Source of the DNA: Mycobacterium sp.
Lineage (GTDB): Bacteria; Actinomycetota; Actinomycetes; Mycobacteriales; Mycobacteriaceae
Direction of reading: 5' to 3'
Assembly (NCBI GenBank): GCA_016197405.1
Contig: JACPVR010000007.1
Span: forward strand, 62,001-126,000
DNA: 64,000 bases
In this document: in pieces, positions 46,940 to 55,068 of the stretch
How positions within the stretch are numbered: position 1 is the stretch's first letter
Layout: every line of letters starts with the position of its first letter
Made by a program: the position numbers and the translations under genes
The notes under the pieces: generated by a model
The model's database searches: none
Told to the model about the DNA's origin: nothing
The model's input: only the letters and a program-made list of their open reading frames with translations

Positions 46940-48268
46940 ATGCCGGACAAGGTTGCCGATCATGGCGAATCGGGCGACAACGAGCCCGACGTCAAACCGG
47001 AGGTCAACGAACCCGCGGTCGTCGAACCCGATATCACCGAATCTCAGGTGGTCGCGACCTCACCGCGGCACACCCGCATCATCGGTCTGGACGGTATGCG
47101 CGGTATCGGCGCATTCGCGGTCGTCTTCGGCCATATCGCCGAGAACTACGCGCCCACGGTGAACAAGCAGTACATGATCGGCATGCTCGGCGTGGCACTG
47201 CTGATCTTCTTCTGCCTGAGCGGTTTCCTGCTCTTCCTGCCCTACGTGCGGCGCCTGACGGCAGATCCCAACCGGCTCAAGATGCCCAGCACCTCGCAGT
47301 ACGGTCTGCACCGGTTGTTGCGGGTTTTCCCCGGGTACCTGGTCATCTTCCTGATCGTGAACTTCGTGTTCCGGATCGCCTATATCGACAATCCCGCGAC
47401 GCATCCCAAGGGACAGGCGCTGGGCACCGGGATGATCACCGACCCCGGCCAGCTGCTCGCCAACCTGACGTTGACCCAGACCTACTTCCCGGCCTACATC
47501 CAGACAGGTCTCAACCCGTCCTGGTCGCTGACCACCGAAATCCTGTTCTACGCGTCGCTGCCGTTCCTGGGCATGCTGCTGTTCCGGCTGCGCGGCCGCT
47601 GGAAGGGCCATCCGCTGGTGCTGGCCTGCCTGGCCCCGGCGATCCTGCTGGTCATCGGTGTGGTGTGCCGGCTGTTCGCGCCCATGGTCGCCGATCACTT
47701 CGGTATCCACCAGATCGAGATGCAGAACTGGGGCCCGAACTGGGTCGCGGTCTTCCTGCGCAGTTACCCGGCAAATGCCGACATCTTCGCCTTCGGCATG
47801 CTGGCGGCGGTGCTGTTCGTGGCGCTGGAACAAGAGGTCGTCCGCGAGGCGATCGCCCGGCGGGTGCGGATGTTGTGCACCGTCGGCCTGCTGTTGTCGG
47901 CTGTGGTGTCGCTCTACCTCGCCGCCGATCAGAGCTACTTCGCCACCATGGCGATCGGTGCGCTCTCGGGCCTGCTGATCCTTTCGGTCGTGGTGCCGTT
48001 GGCCCGCGGCCAGGAGACGGCGCTGACGAAATGGCTGGATTCCAAGCCGTTCTTCTTCATCGGCACGATTTCGCTGTCGATCTACCTCTGGCACTACCCG
48101 GTACTGTTGCTGTTGGGCCGTTACAACCTGCAGGGTTCCGACACCTGGCCGGGGCTGCTGCGCAGCACGCTGATCGTGGGAGCCGTGACCATTCTGTTCT
48201 CGACGCTGACCTATTACCTGGTCGAGCGCCCGGCGCTGAACAGCGCCAAGTACTTCAGGAGGAAGTAG
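46940..48268 (+). CDS. Acyltransferase 3 family membrane O-acyltransferase (OafA-like)
   Basis: 442 residues. After a hydrophilic N-terminus (about 1-45) come 10 or so membrane helices. The family motif GLDGMRGIGAFAVVFGH carries the conserved arginine and histidine, and HRLLRVFPGYLVIF and SISLSIYLWHYPVLLL follow the usual order. These proteins move acyl groups from a cytosolic donor to sugars on the outer face. It sits between lipases 3 and 4 in the same transcription unit; an opposing add/remove pair is a natural reading. ATG chosen; an in-frame GTG lies 12 nt upstream. Confidence 0.87.
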   Translation: MPDKVADHGESGDNEPDVKPEVNEPAVVEPDITESQVVATSPRHTRIIGLDGMRGIGAFAVVFGHIAENYAPTVNKQYMIGMLGVALLIFFCLSGFLLFLPYVRRLTADPNRLKMPSTSQYGLHRLLRVFPGYLVIFLIVNFVFRIAYIDNPATHPKGQALGTGMITDPGQLLANLTLTQTYFPAYIQTGLNPSWSLTTEILFYASLPFLGMLLFRLRGRWKGHPLVLACLAPAILLVIGVVCRLFAPMVADHFGIHQIEMQNWGPNWVAVFLRSYPANADIFAFGMLAAVLFVALEQEVVREAIARRVRMLCTVGLLLSAVVSLYLAADQSYFATMAIGALSGLLILSVVVPLARGQETALTKWLDSKPFFFIGTISLSIYLWHYPVLLLLGRYNLQGSDTWPGLLRSTLIVGAVTILFSTLTYYLVERPALNSAKYFRRK

Positions 48269-49519
48269 ATGCGTCGGCGTTGGCTGTTGTGGACAGCGGC
48301 CACGCTGTGCGCTGCCCTGGTTGCTGTCGTCGTCGTGCTGGTGACGGTTCCCAACGCACTCAAGGTTGCGTCCCGGCTCTTCGGGCACGGCTCCACCTCC
48401 ACCAGCCAGCCCCCTGAGCCGGTGGCCGGCGCCGATCTCAGCGGTACCGGTCCGGGAACCCTGATCAGCGCCATGACGATGCCCGCCATCACCCAGTCGT
48501 GGGAGGGCTCGGATCTGCGGGCCGCGCGCGTCGTCTACCGGTCGACGTCGGGGGACACCGGTGAACCCACGGTGGTCTCCGGGTCGGTCTTCACCCCGCT
48601 GGGCGATCCGCCGGAGGGTGGCTGGCCCGTGGTGGCGTTGGGGCACGGCTCGACCGGTATCGACGAGCCGTGTGCGCCGTCGCTGTCGGGATCGCTGCTC
48701 AGCCACCTGAACTGGGTGTCGCGGTTCGTCGAAAAGGGTTATGCGGTAACACTTGCCGATTTCCAGGGACTGGGGATGCCGGGCATCCACCCCTATACCG
48801 ACGGGACGACCGCGGGGCTCAACATCATCGATTCGGTGCGCGCGTTGCGGCACACCTTCCCCGGGGTCTCGGAGAAGTGGGCGGCATTCGGAGGATCGCA
48901 GGGTGCCGGTGCGGTGTGGGGCGCCGACGAGCAGGCCGCCAGTTACGCGCCCGAACTCGACCTGGTCGGCGTGGTGGCCGCGTCGCCGGCCGCCGATGTC
49001 AGCGGACTGGTCGAGAAATCCGAGGCCGGGACGCTGACCGCCAAACAGGGCCCGGCCTACCAGTGGATCATCGAATCGCTGGCACGGCTGCATCCCGACC
49101 TCAACCGCGACGACTACCGGCGCGGCGGCGCGGCGAAATACTGGGATGCGCTGTCGGCCTGTTCGGGCGCGATAATGCACGACCGTCCGGCGGCGATGGC
49201 GGCACTGGGCCCCAACGACCTGGCACCGGCCACGCCCGAGGCGGCGGCGCGCATGCAACAGCTGCTGCAGAAGTGGGCCCTGCCGCAGAAGCGGCTCTCG
49301 GCCCCGCTGTCGGTCGTCTACGGCGGCGAGGACCTCTACATCGACCCGGAGTGGACCACCGACGCCATTTCCCGGGCGTGTGGCCTCGGTGGCACCGTGG
49401 TCTGGCAGTTCGAACCCAACAAGGGTCACAGTGACGTCAGCATCTCCGAACAACTGGGCTGGATCGCCGACCGGTTCGCCGGTAAACCGCTGGCCAACCA
49501 GTGCCCGAAGGAGAACTGA
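48269..49519 (+). CDS. Exported LIP-family lipase 4 (membrane-anchored)
   Basis: 416 residues. An uncleaved-looking N-terminal helix (about 6-27, no lipobox) anchors it. Hydrolase motifs: GGWPVVALGHG, ADFQGLGMPGIHP, nucleophile GGSQGA, aspartate in VVYGGEDLYID, histidine in NKGHSDVS. The triad is present, though the last Gly of GxSxG is Ala. Very like lipase 5 (PDLNRDDYRxG, AKYWDxLxAC). It begins immediately after the acyltransferase stop, with AGGAGGAAG upstream. Confidence 0.83.
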   Translation: MRRRWLLWTAATLCAALVAVVVVLVTVPNALKVASRLFGHGSTSTSQPPEPVAGADLSGTGPGTLISAMTMPAITQSWEGSDLRAARVVYRSTSGDTGEPTVVSGSVFTPLGDPPEGGWPVVALGHGSTGIDEPCAPSLSGSLLSHLNWVSRFVEKGYAVTLADFQGLGMPGIHPYTDGTTAGLNIIDSVRALRHTFPGVSEKWAAFGGSQGAGAVWGADEQAASYAPELDLVGVVAASPAADVSGLVEKSEAGTLTAKQGPAYQWIIESLARLHPDLNRDDYRRGGAAKYWDALSACSGAIMHDRPAAMAALGPNDLAPATPEAAARMQQLLQKWALPQKRLSAPLSVVYGGEDLYIDPEWTTDAISRACGLGGTVVWQFEPNKGHSDVSISEQLGWIADRFAGKPLANQCPKEN

Positions 49520-50122
49520 CCGCCGCTGGCCGACGGCAGCCCGGGACGCGCTGCGACAACACCGAACCTGCCGTATTTTGGAATCCAGGGGGCGGCTGGT
49601 TCGGCTTTTCGTCGGTTGTGCTGGCAGCAAAGCTTCTCCGGGCAATACACCGGCACCGTGGCTACAGGTGAGCCCGAATCGTCCTACTGCGTCTGATACC
49701 GCCCGAGAAAATCGAACTCAGCACAGGAAACACGGTGACGAATACCGCGTACGCGCAGCTGCAGTCTGTACCGGCGAGGCGTCGCTGCCGCCGCCGGATC
49801 CCGGTCGCCGACCAGCGCGGCAGGGGTCGGGCCGAGATGTCGCGTGGTGGCCAGAAAATTGACGCTACCGGTTTAAATGTCGACACCCGCTGGGAACGCC
49901 CAGTTCAGTTCACGGGCGGTGGGATCCGACGACGTCCGGACGCCATCGGAGTGATTTTTCGTTAGCGGGACTACAGGTCGGGGGGACTGTGATGTCATGG
50001 TGCACGAGCGATAGGCTGCGGCGAAGTGCTGGCTAGGGCGGCGGCTAAGTGTTCACAGATTGCCGGACCAATACCTTTCCCGGGCCATTTCGCCCGGTGG
50101 ATAAACCAAAAAAGACTTAGGA

Positions 50123-50151
50123 TTGTGCGAACGCGCCGGAGAATCTATGTT
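50123..50151 (+). promoter_or_regulatory. SigA-like promoter of the priming transferase gene
   Basis: TTGTGC (50123-50128), a 17-nt spacer and TATGTT (50146-50151). The start of transcription would be near 50158, giving a leader of about 43 nt. Confidence 0.55.
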
Positions 50152-50159
50152 TGCATATT

Positions 50160-50183
50160 AGCAAACGAGCAAACGAGCAAACG
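50160..50183 (+). repeat. 8-bp tandem repeat in the leader, three copies
   Basis: Three perfect copies of AGCAAACG directly before the GGAAGG ribosome site of the priming transferase gene, just after the predicted transcription start. Confidence 0.85.
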
Positions 50184-50200
50184 GAAGGCGGTGCACAGCG

Positions 50201-51715
50201 GTGTCCCTGTCGCATGAAGATGTGTCACTGTCGCGGGAAGACGCGATGATCGCCGCACCGGTGGCTGCTCAAGAGTCCAAGGGCGCCGGCCTGGGTTGGC
50301 AACGGCGTTACGTTCGCGCGCTGGTCTGCACCGACGTCGTCGTCGTGAGTATCGCAATGGCATGCGCCCAAATGGTGAAGTTGCAGCGCTCGGTGACCGA
50401 CCTCGATCCGGTCAACCTGTACTTCGGGTTGCTGTCGGTGATCGTGGCTTCCATCTGGCTCGCTCTGCTCGCGGCCTATCAGACCCGCTCGCCGCGCATC
50501 GTCGGGGCCGGTGTCGAGGAATATCGACGGGTGATCTCGGCCACTCTGGCAACCATCGCGGTGGTCGCTGTGTTCCTCATGATCTTCCGCCCGGAGTACG
50601 CCCGCGGTTACCTCGCCGTGGTGTTCCCGCTGGGTCTGGTGCTGTTGCTGATCGGCCGCAGCGTCGGTCGTCGTGTGCTGGCGTGGAACCGCCGTCGGGG
50701 CAACTGCGTCACCTCGGTACTGGCCGTCGGCAACCCGGGAGCGGTGCGCAGCCTGGTCCAGTCCCTGGAGCGCGCCCCCGGCTACGGGTACTCGGTGTCC
50801 GGTGTGTGCCTGACCGGACAGGTCGGAATCGGCACCATGGAGATCCCGTCCGTCGGGCGGCCGCTGCCGGTGCTGGGCAACGAAAACGACATCGAGGAAG
50901 CGTTGGCCCGGTGCAAGGCCGACACCGTCGCCCTGACCGCGGCTGAGCACCTCGGCCCGGAAGCTGTGCGGGAACTGTCCTGGGCGCTCGACCGGCTCGG
51001 CGTCGACCTGGTGATCTCGCCCGGCATGATCGACGTCGCAGGCCCGCGGCTGACCATCCGCCCGGTCGACGGACTGCCGCTCATCCACGTGGACCGGCCG
51101 CAGTACAGCGGAACCAAGCGGTTGCAGAAGCGTGCCTTCGACATCGTCGTCTCGCTGACCATCCTGTTGGGCGCGCTGCCCGTCATGGTCGCCGCCGCCA
51201 TCGCCATCAAGCTGACCAGCCGCGGCCCGATCTTCTACCGCTCCGAGCGGATCGGCCTGGACGGCCGCCCGTTCCGGATGATCAAGTTCCGCACCATGGT
51301 CGACGGTGCCGACCAGCAGGTCCAGATGCTCGCGGACAAGAACGAGTTCGACGGTGGTGTGCTGTTCAAGATCCGCGAGGATCCCCGCGTCACCAGCGTC
51401 GGCAAGATCCTGCGGCACTACAGCATCGACGAGCTGCCGCAGTTCTTCAACGTGCTCAAGCGTGAGATGAGCGTCGTCGGACCGCGGCCGCCGCTGCGCA
51501 ACGAGGTCGACAAGTACAACCACCAGGTGCGTCGGCGGTTGCTGGTGCTACCGGGTATCACCGGCCTGTGGCAGGTCAGTGGGCGCGCCGACCTGTCGTG
51601 GGAGGACTCCGTCCGGCTCGATCTGTCCTACGTGGAGAACTGGTCGATCGCCAACGACATCGTCATCGCCGCCAAGACCGTGCGCATCGTCGCGTCGGGC
51701 TCCGGAGCCTACTGA
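50201..51715 (+). CDS. Polyprenyl glycosylphosphotransferase (priming enzyme, WcaJ/CpsE-like)
   Basis: 504 residues from a GTG. Four N-terminal membrane helices (within about 30-150), a CoA-binding-like domain (about 160-290), a fifth helix (about 320-340) and the catalytic bacterial sugar transferase domain with KFRTMVDGAD, SIDELPQFFNVLKREMSVVGPRPP and GITGLWQVSGR. It puts the first sugar phosphate on undecaprenyl phosphate, starting the repeat unit. It has its own promoter, so priming can be controlled apart from the assembly genes. Confidence 0.92.
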   Translation: MSLSHEDVSLSREDAMIAAPVAAQESKGAGLGWQRRYVRALVCTDVVVVSIAMACAQMVKLQRSVTDLDPVNLYFGLLSVIVASIWLALLAAYQTRSPRIVGAGVEEYRRVISATLATIAVVAVFLMIFRPEYARGYLAVVFPLGLVLLLIGRSVGRRVLAWNRRRGNCVTSVLAVGNPGAVRSLVQSLERAPGYGYSVSGVCLTGQVGIGTMEIPSVGRPLPVLGNENDIEEALARCKADTVALTAAEHLGPEAVRELSWALDRLGVDLVISPGMIDVAGPRLTIRPVDGLPLIHVDRPQYSGTKRLQKRAFDIVVSLTILLGALPVMVAAAIAIKLTSRGPIFYRSERIGLDGRPFRMIKFRTMVDGADQQVQMLADKNEFDGGVLFKIREDPRVTSVGKILRHYSIDELPQFFNVLKREMSVVGPRPPLRNEVDKYNHQVRRRLLVLPGITGLWQVSGRADLSWEDSVRLDLSYVENWSIANDIVIAAKTVRIVASGSGAY

Positions 51716-51737
51716 CCAACCAGCGCTCGGCGCTCGG

Positions 51738-51743
51738 TAGGCT
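51738..51743 (+). promoter_or_regulatory. -10 box for lipase 5
   Basis: TAGGCT, 8 nt before the ATG at 51752. It fits TANNNT; the spacing allows a leaderless or nearly leaderless transcript. Confidence 0.45.
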
Positions 51744-51751
51744 GGATCTCG

Positions 51752-52990
51752 ATGCGAGTTCTACGGCGGTTTCTGCCCTGGATTGCCGTCGCCGTCGGTG
51801 TGTTGCTCGCCGTGGTCATCGGGATCCGGCTGCTTCCTGTTGCCGTCCCGGTCGGGGTGAAGGTCGCCGACCAGTTCCCGTCATCGGGCGGTGCGCCCCA
51901 GGCGATCGCCGGTGCGCAGATATCCGACGCCGGGCCGGGATCGCTCGTCTCGGCCACCACGATGCCGCAGATCACCCGCACCCTCGAAGGCGGCAACGTC
52001 GAGGCCGCCCGCGTGGTGTACCGGTCGACCAACGGCGATACCAACACCCCGACCGTGGTCTCGGGTTCGGTTTTCGTCCCCAAAGGCGCTGCGCCGCAAG
52101 GTGGTTGGCCGGTGGTCTCGATCGGGCACGGGACCGTCGGCATCGACGGGCCATGCGCGCCGTCGCTGTCTGACTCCCTCGGCGGTGCGCTCATCGCGGT
52201 GCATCTGCTGACCAAGCAGGGTTACGCCGTCGCGCTGGCCGACTACCAGGGCCTTGGCACCAAGGGTGTACATCCCTACCCCGATTCCCGCACCGCCGGT
52301 CTGAACATGATCGATGCGGTCCGCGCGCTGCGCCACACCTTCCCCGACGTCTCCGACCGCTGGGCGGCATTCGGGCACTCCCAGGGCGGCGGCGCCTCCT
52401 GGGCCGCCGACGAGCAGGCCGCCGGCTACGCGCCGGAGCTGCATCTGGTCGGTGCCGTGGCCGCCTCACCCGCCGCCGACGTCTCCGGCATAGTCCTCAA
52501 GGCCCAGTACGGCACCCTGACAAGCGATCAGCGGCCGGTCATCCAGGCGATCATCGAGTCGCTGGCACGTATCCATCCCGACCTCAACCGCGACGACTAC
52601 CGCCAGGGCGCAGGCGCCAAGTACTGGGATGTGCTGACGGCGTGCACCGGACCGCAGGTGGCGCAGCGCTCGGTGGCAACCAAACAGCTGGGCCAGAACG
52701 ACTTCGCGCCGCGCACCCCGGAAGCGGCCGACCGGTTGCGCGGCCTGCTCGAGCAGTGGGCGCTGCCGCAGAAGCCGCTTTCGGCACCGCTGTCGGTCTG
52801 GTACGGCGGCGCCGACACCTACGTCGACGCGGACTGGACCACCGCGGCGATCCGCCGCGCCTGCGCGCTTGGCGGTGACATCACCATCGAGTTCGCCCCC
52901 GACAAGGGGCACAGCCAGGTCGACGTCACCGGACAGCTGAAATGGCTGCAGGACCGATTCGACGGAAAACCCGCGGCCAATGACTGTTGA
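51752..52990 (+). CDS. Exported LIP-family lipase 5 (membrane-anchored)
   Basis: 412 residues. N-terminal helix (about 8-32) without lipobox. Motifs: GGWPVVSIGHG, ADYQGLGTKGVHP, nucleophile GHSQGG, aspartate in VWYGGADTYVD, histidine in DKGHSQVD; complete triad with canonical GxSxG. Closest to lipase 4. It follows the priming transferase by 36 bp but has its own -10 candidate. Its 3' end overlaps birA by 11 nt, so island and core genome are joined with no spacer here. Confidence 0.84.
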   Translation: MRVLRRFLPWIAVAVGVLLAVVIGIRLLPVAVPVGVKVADQFPSSGGAPQAIAGAQISDAGPGSLVSATTMPQITRTLEGGNVEAARVVYRSTNGDTNTPTVVSGSVFVPKGAAPQGGWPVVSIGHGTVGIDGPCAPSLSDSLGGALIAVHLLTKQGYAVALADYQGLGTKGVHPYPDSRTAGLNMIDAVRALRHTFPDVSDRWAAFGHSQGGGASWAADEQAAGYAPELHLVGAVAASPAADVSGIVLKAQYGTLTSDQRPVIQAIIESLARIHPDLNRDDYRQGAGAKYWDVLTACTGPQVAQRSVATKQLGQNDFAPRTPEAADRLRGLLEQWALPQKPLSAPLSVWYGGADTYVDADWTTAAIRRACALGGDITIEFAPDKGHSQVDVTGQLKWLQDRFDGKPAANDC

Positions 52991-53789
52991 GCTGCGCCCG
53001 CCGCTGGACGTGCAGGCGTTGCGCGCGGATGCCACCCGGACGGGCTCGATATGGCGGCGTATCGAGGTGGTCGAGGAGACCGCGTCGACCAACGCCGATC
53101 TGATCGCGGCCGCGGCCGCCGGCGACGATATCGCCGGCACGGTGCGCTTCACCGAGAACCAGACCGCGGGCCGCGGGCGCAGCGGCCGCAGCTGGTCGGC
53201 GGTGCCGCGCGCCCAGATCCTGATGTCGGTCGGGGTCAGTACGGCCGGTATCGCCCCGGACGCGTGGGGCTGGCTGCCGCTGGCCACCGGTGTGGCGGTG
53301 GTGGAGGCGGTCGCGGAGGTCAGCGGCGTGACGGCCGGGCTCAAATGGCCCAATGACGTTCTGGTGGACGGCAAGAAATTGTCCGGCATCCTGGCCGAGG
53401 TGGCCGCACCCGCGGCGGTTGTCGTGATCGGAGTGGGGCTGAACGTCTCACTTCCCGCCGACGACCTGCCCACCCCGGAGGCGACATCGCTGAACCTGCT
53501 GACAGCCGATCCGGTCGACCGCACGCTGCTGGCCGGTGCGCTGTTGAACCGGCTGGGCAGCCGGCTGGCGGACTGGCGGGCCGCCGGCGGTGCGGATTCG
53601 GTGCTGGCCGGTGACTATCTGCGGCACAGCCTGACGATCGGCGCCCGGGTACGGGCGCTGATGCCCGGCGACAGTCAGATCGTCGGCGTCGCCACGGCCA
53701 TCGACGAGCGCGGCCGGCTGTGCCTGGACACCGACTCCGGTGCCGTCATCGTCTCGGCGGGGGACATCGTGCATCTGCGACCCGCCTGA
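52980..53789 (+). CDS. birA: Biotin-protein ligase BirA
   Basis: 269 residues, a short BirA without a DNA-binding domain. Motifs: TASTNADLI, the biotinyl-AMP loop GRGRSGRSW, KWPNDVLVDGKKLSGIL and the C-terminal SH3-like part (GDSQIVGVATAIDERGRLCL). It biotinylates carrier subunits such as AccA3. In M. tuberculosis birA (Rv3279c) is divergent from accD5 and adjacent to it; here 19 kb separates them. The start lies within lipase 5. Confidence 0.93.
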   Translation: MTVELRPPLDVQALRADATRTGSIWRRIEVVEETASTNADLIAAAAAGDDIAGTVRFTENQTAGRGRSGRSWSAVPRAQILMSVGVSTAGIAPDAWGWLPLATGVAVVEAVAEVSGVTAGLKWPNDVLVDGKKLSGILAEVAAPAAVVVIGVGLNVSLPADDLPTPEATSLNLLTADPVDRTLLAGALLNRLGSRLADWRAAGGADSVLAGDYLRHSLTIGARVRALMPGDSQIVGVATAIDERGRLCLDTDSGAVIVSAGDIVHLRPA

Positions 53790-53816
53790 AGTACCGGTCT
53801 GCGGTTGGTCGCTGGG

Positions 53817-53822
53817 TAGAGT
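53817..53822 (+). promoter_or_regulatory. -10 box for the PH-domain gene (leaderless)
   Basis: TAGAGT, exactly 6 nt before the GTG at 53829, no ribosome site. Confidence 0.62.
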
Positions 53823-53828
53823 CGCACC

Positions 53829-54347
53829 GTGGGTTACCCGGAGAACGTGCTGGCCACCGACGAGCAGGTGGTGCTGCACAGACACCCGCACTGGAAACGT
53901 CTCATCGGTCCGGTGCTGGTATTGCTGCTCGCCAGCACGGCCGCCTCCTTCGGCGCCGCCGTGGTCAACCAGACCAACTGGGAACAGACCGCCAAGAACG
54001 TGGTCTTCGCCGTCATCGCGGCGATCTGGCTGATCCTGGTGGGATGGCTGACGCTGTGGCCGTTCCTCAATTGGTGGACAACGCATTTCGTCATCACCGA
54101 CCGGCGGGTGATGTTCCGGCACGGGCTGATATCGCGCAGCGGGATCGATATCCCGCTGGCCCGGATAAACAGTGTGGAGTTCCGGCACGGCCTGCTGGAC
54201 CGGGTGCTGCGGACCGGCACGCTGATCATCGAATCGGCGTCGCAGGACCCGCTGGAGTTCTATGCCATACCGCGAGTGGAACAGGTCCACTCACTGCTGT
54301 ATCACGAAGTCTTCGACACCCTGGGATCCGAGGAGTCGCCCAGCTGA
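53829..54347 (+). CDS. Bacterial PH (bPH2) domain membrane protein
   Basis: 172 residues from a GTG. Two membrane helices (about 26-46 and 54-80) are followed by a bPH2/YdbT-like domain (about 88-150: WTTHFVITDRRVMFRHGLISRSGIDIPLARINSVEF). This fits the Rv3278c protein by size and position from memory. Function unknown; the family often sits in envelope contexts. It converges with gtrA, overlapping by 46 nt. Confidence 0.87.
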   Translation: MGYPENVLATDEQVVLHRHPHWKRLIGPVLVLLLASTAASFGAAVVNQTNWEQTAKNVVFAVIAAIWLILVGWLTLWPFLNWWTTHFVITDRRVMFRHGLISRSGIDIPLARINSVEFRHGLLDRVLRTGTLIIESASQDPLEFYAIPRVEQVHSLLYHEVFDTLGSEESPS

Positions 54348-54973
54348 TCGCCGCCGGGCCGCTTGAGCGGGGTGACGGTGCCGCCGGTATCGGCCACGGG
54401 AGGCTGCTCGCGTTCGATCTCGTCCTCGATGGCCTCGGCGATACCGGCCGCGGTGAAGGTCGCCTCCAGAGCCACCTCGGAGCTGCGGCCGAACTCGTCG
54501 GGGAACACCCAGCGACGGAAAGCCCAGAACCGGAACCCCATCTGTAACAGGTTGCCGATGATGTAGGCCGAGACGAAGTCGGCGATGTTCTCGACCGTCA
54601 ACGAGACCTCGGGCACCCGCAGCTGCAGGACATAGCTGGAGAACCACAGCGGCGCCATCGACAGCAGCACACCGACACCGCTGAACGCGAAGAACAACAG
54701 CGCCTCGTGATGACGTTCGCGGCCGCCGCGGTCACGGAAGCTCCACTCCCGATTCAGGATGTAGGACGCGATCACCGCGACGATCCCGGAGATGATCTTC
54801 GCCGTCACCGGTTTGGGCTCGAGCACCGTCAGTTTGAGCGTGTAGAACAGCGCGGAGTCGATGACGAACGTGGACGCCCCGACGATCGCGAACTTGATCA
54901 GCTCGTGATGCTGCTCGGCAAAGGGACGCAGCGCGCCGGGCAGGCGCGCGATCGTGGCGTCGGTGAAGGACAC
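54302..54973 (-). CDS. GtrA family membrane protein
   Basis: 223 residues from a GTG. Four membrane helices within about 25-150 (FAIVGASTFVIDSALFYTLKL, YILNREWSF, SAYIIGNLLQMGFRFWAFRRWVF) give the GtrA pattern, thought to flip lipid-linked sugars. The C-terminal ~60 residues are a charged cytosolic tail. Position corresponds to Rv3277. Could support arabinogalactan or glycolipid assembly; no direct link to the island is shown. Confidence 0.88.
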   Translation of the reverse strand: MSFTDATIARLPGALRPFAEQHHELIKFAIVGASTFVIDSALFYTLKLTVLEPKPVTAKIISGIVAVIASYILNREWSFRDRGGRERHHEALLFFAFSGVGVLLSMAPLWFSSYVLQLRVPEVSLTVENIADFVSAYIIGNLLQMGFRFWAFRRWVFPDEFGRSSEVALEATFTAAGIAEAIEDEIEREQPPVADTGGTVTPLKRPGGDQLGDSSDPRVSKTS

Positions 54974-54981
54974 AACATCGT

Positions 54982-54987
54982 AGTGTA
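54982..54987 (-). promoter_or_regulatory. -10 box for gtrA
   Basis: TACACT on the minus strand, 8 nt before the GTG at 54973, no ribosome site. Confidence 0.45.
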
Positions 54988-55068
54988 CGTACGCAGCCTT
55001 CGATGCGCGCAGCCACGCAGGTCAGGGGCCCTAAGCCCGGTCGGGGCGAGCATGACAACATAGACGCC

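Larger units (their letters stand above)
49520..50200 (+). other. Long intergenic region before the priming transferase gene
   Basis: 681 bp with no gene I can support. Short open frames (for example 49735-49965) show no family resemblance. The right half is less GC-rich than its surroundings. It ends with a SigA-like promoter (50123-50151) and three 8-bp repeats. A weak hairpin (CCGGGC/GCCCGG, 50080-50097) is not a convincing terminator. It separates the lipase operon from the glycosylphosphotransferase. Confidence 0.55.

Noticed and set aside
47060..49645. 861-codon minus-strand open frame opposite the acyltransferase and lipase 4
   Set aside because: It covers two well-supported genes and reads as Arg/Gln/His-rich low-quality sequence.
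49735..49965. 76-codon open frame in the 681-bp gap
   Set aside because: No ribosome site, no family resemblance, odd composition.
50080..50097. Short hairpin CCGGGC/GCCCGG as terminator
   Set aside because: Only 6 bp of stem and too far from the lipase 4 stop to be convincing.
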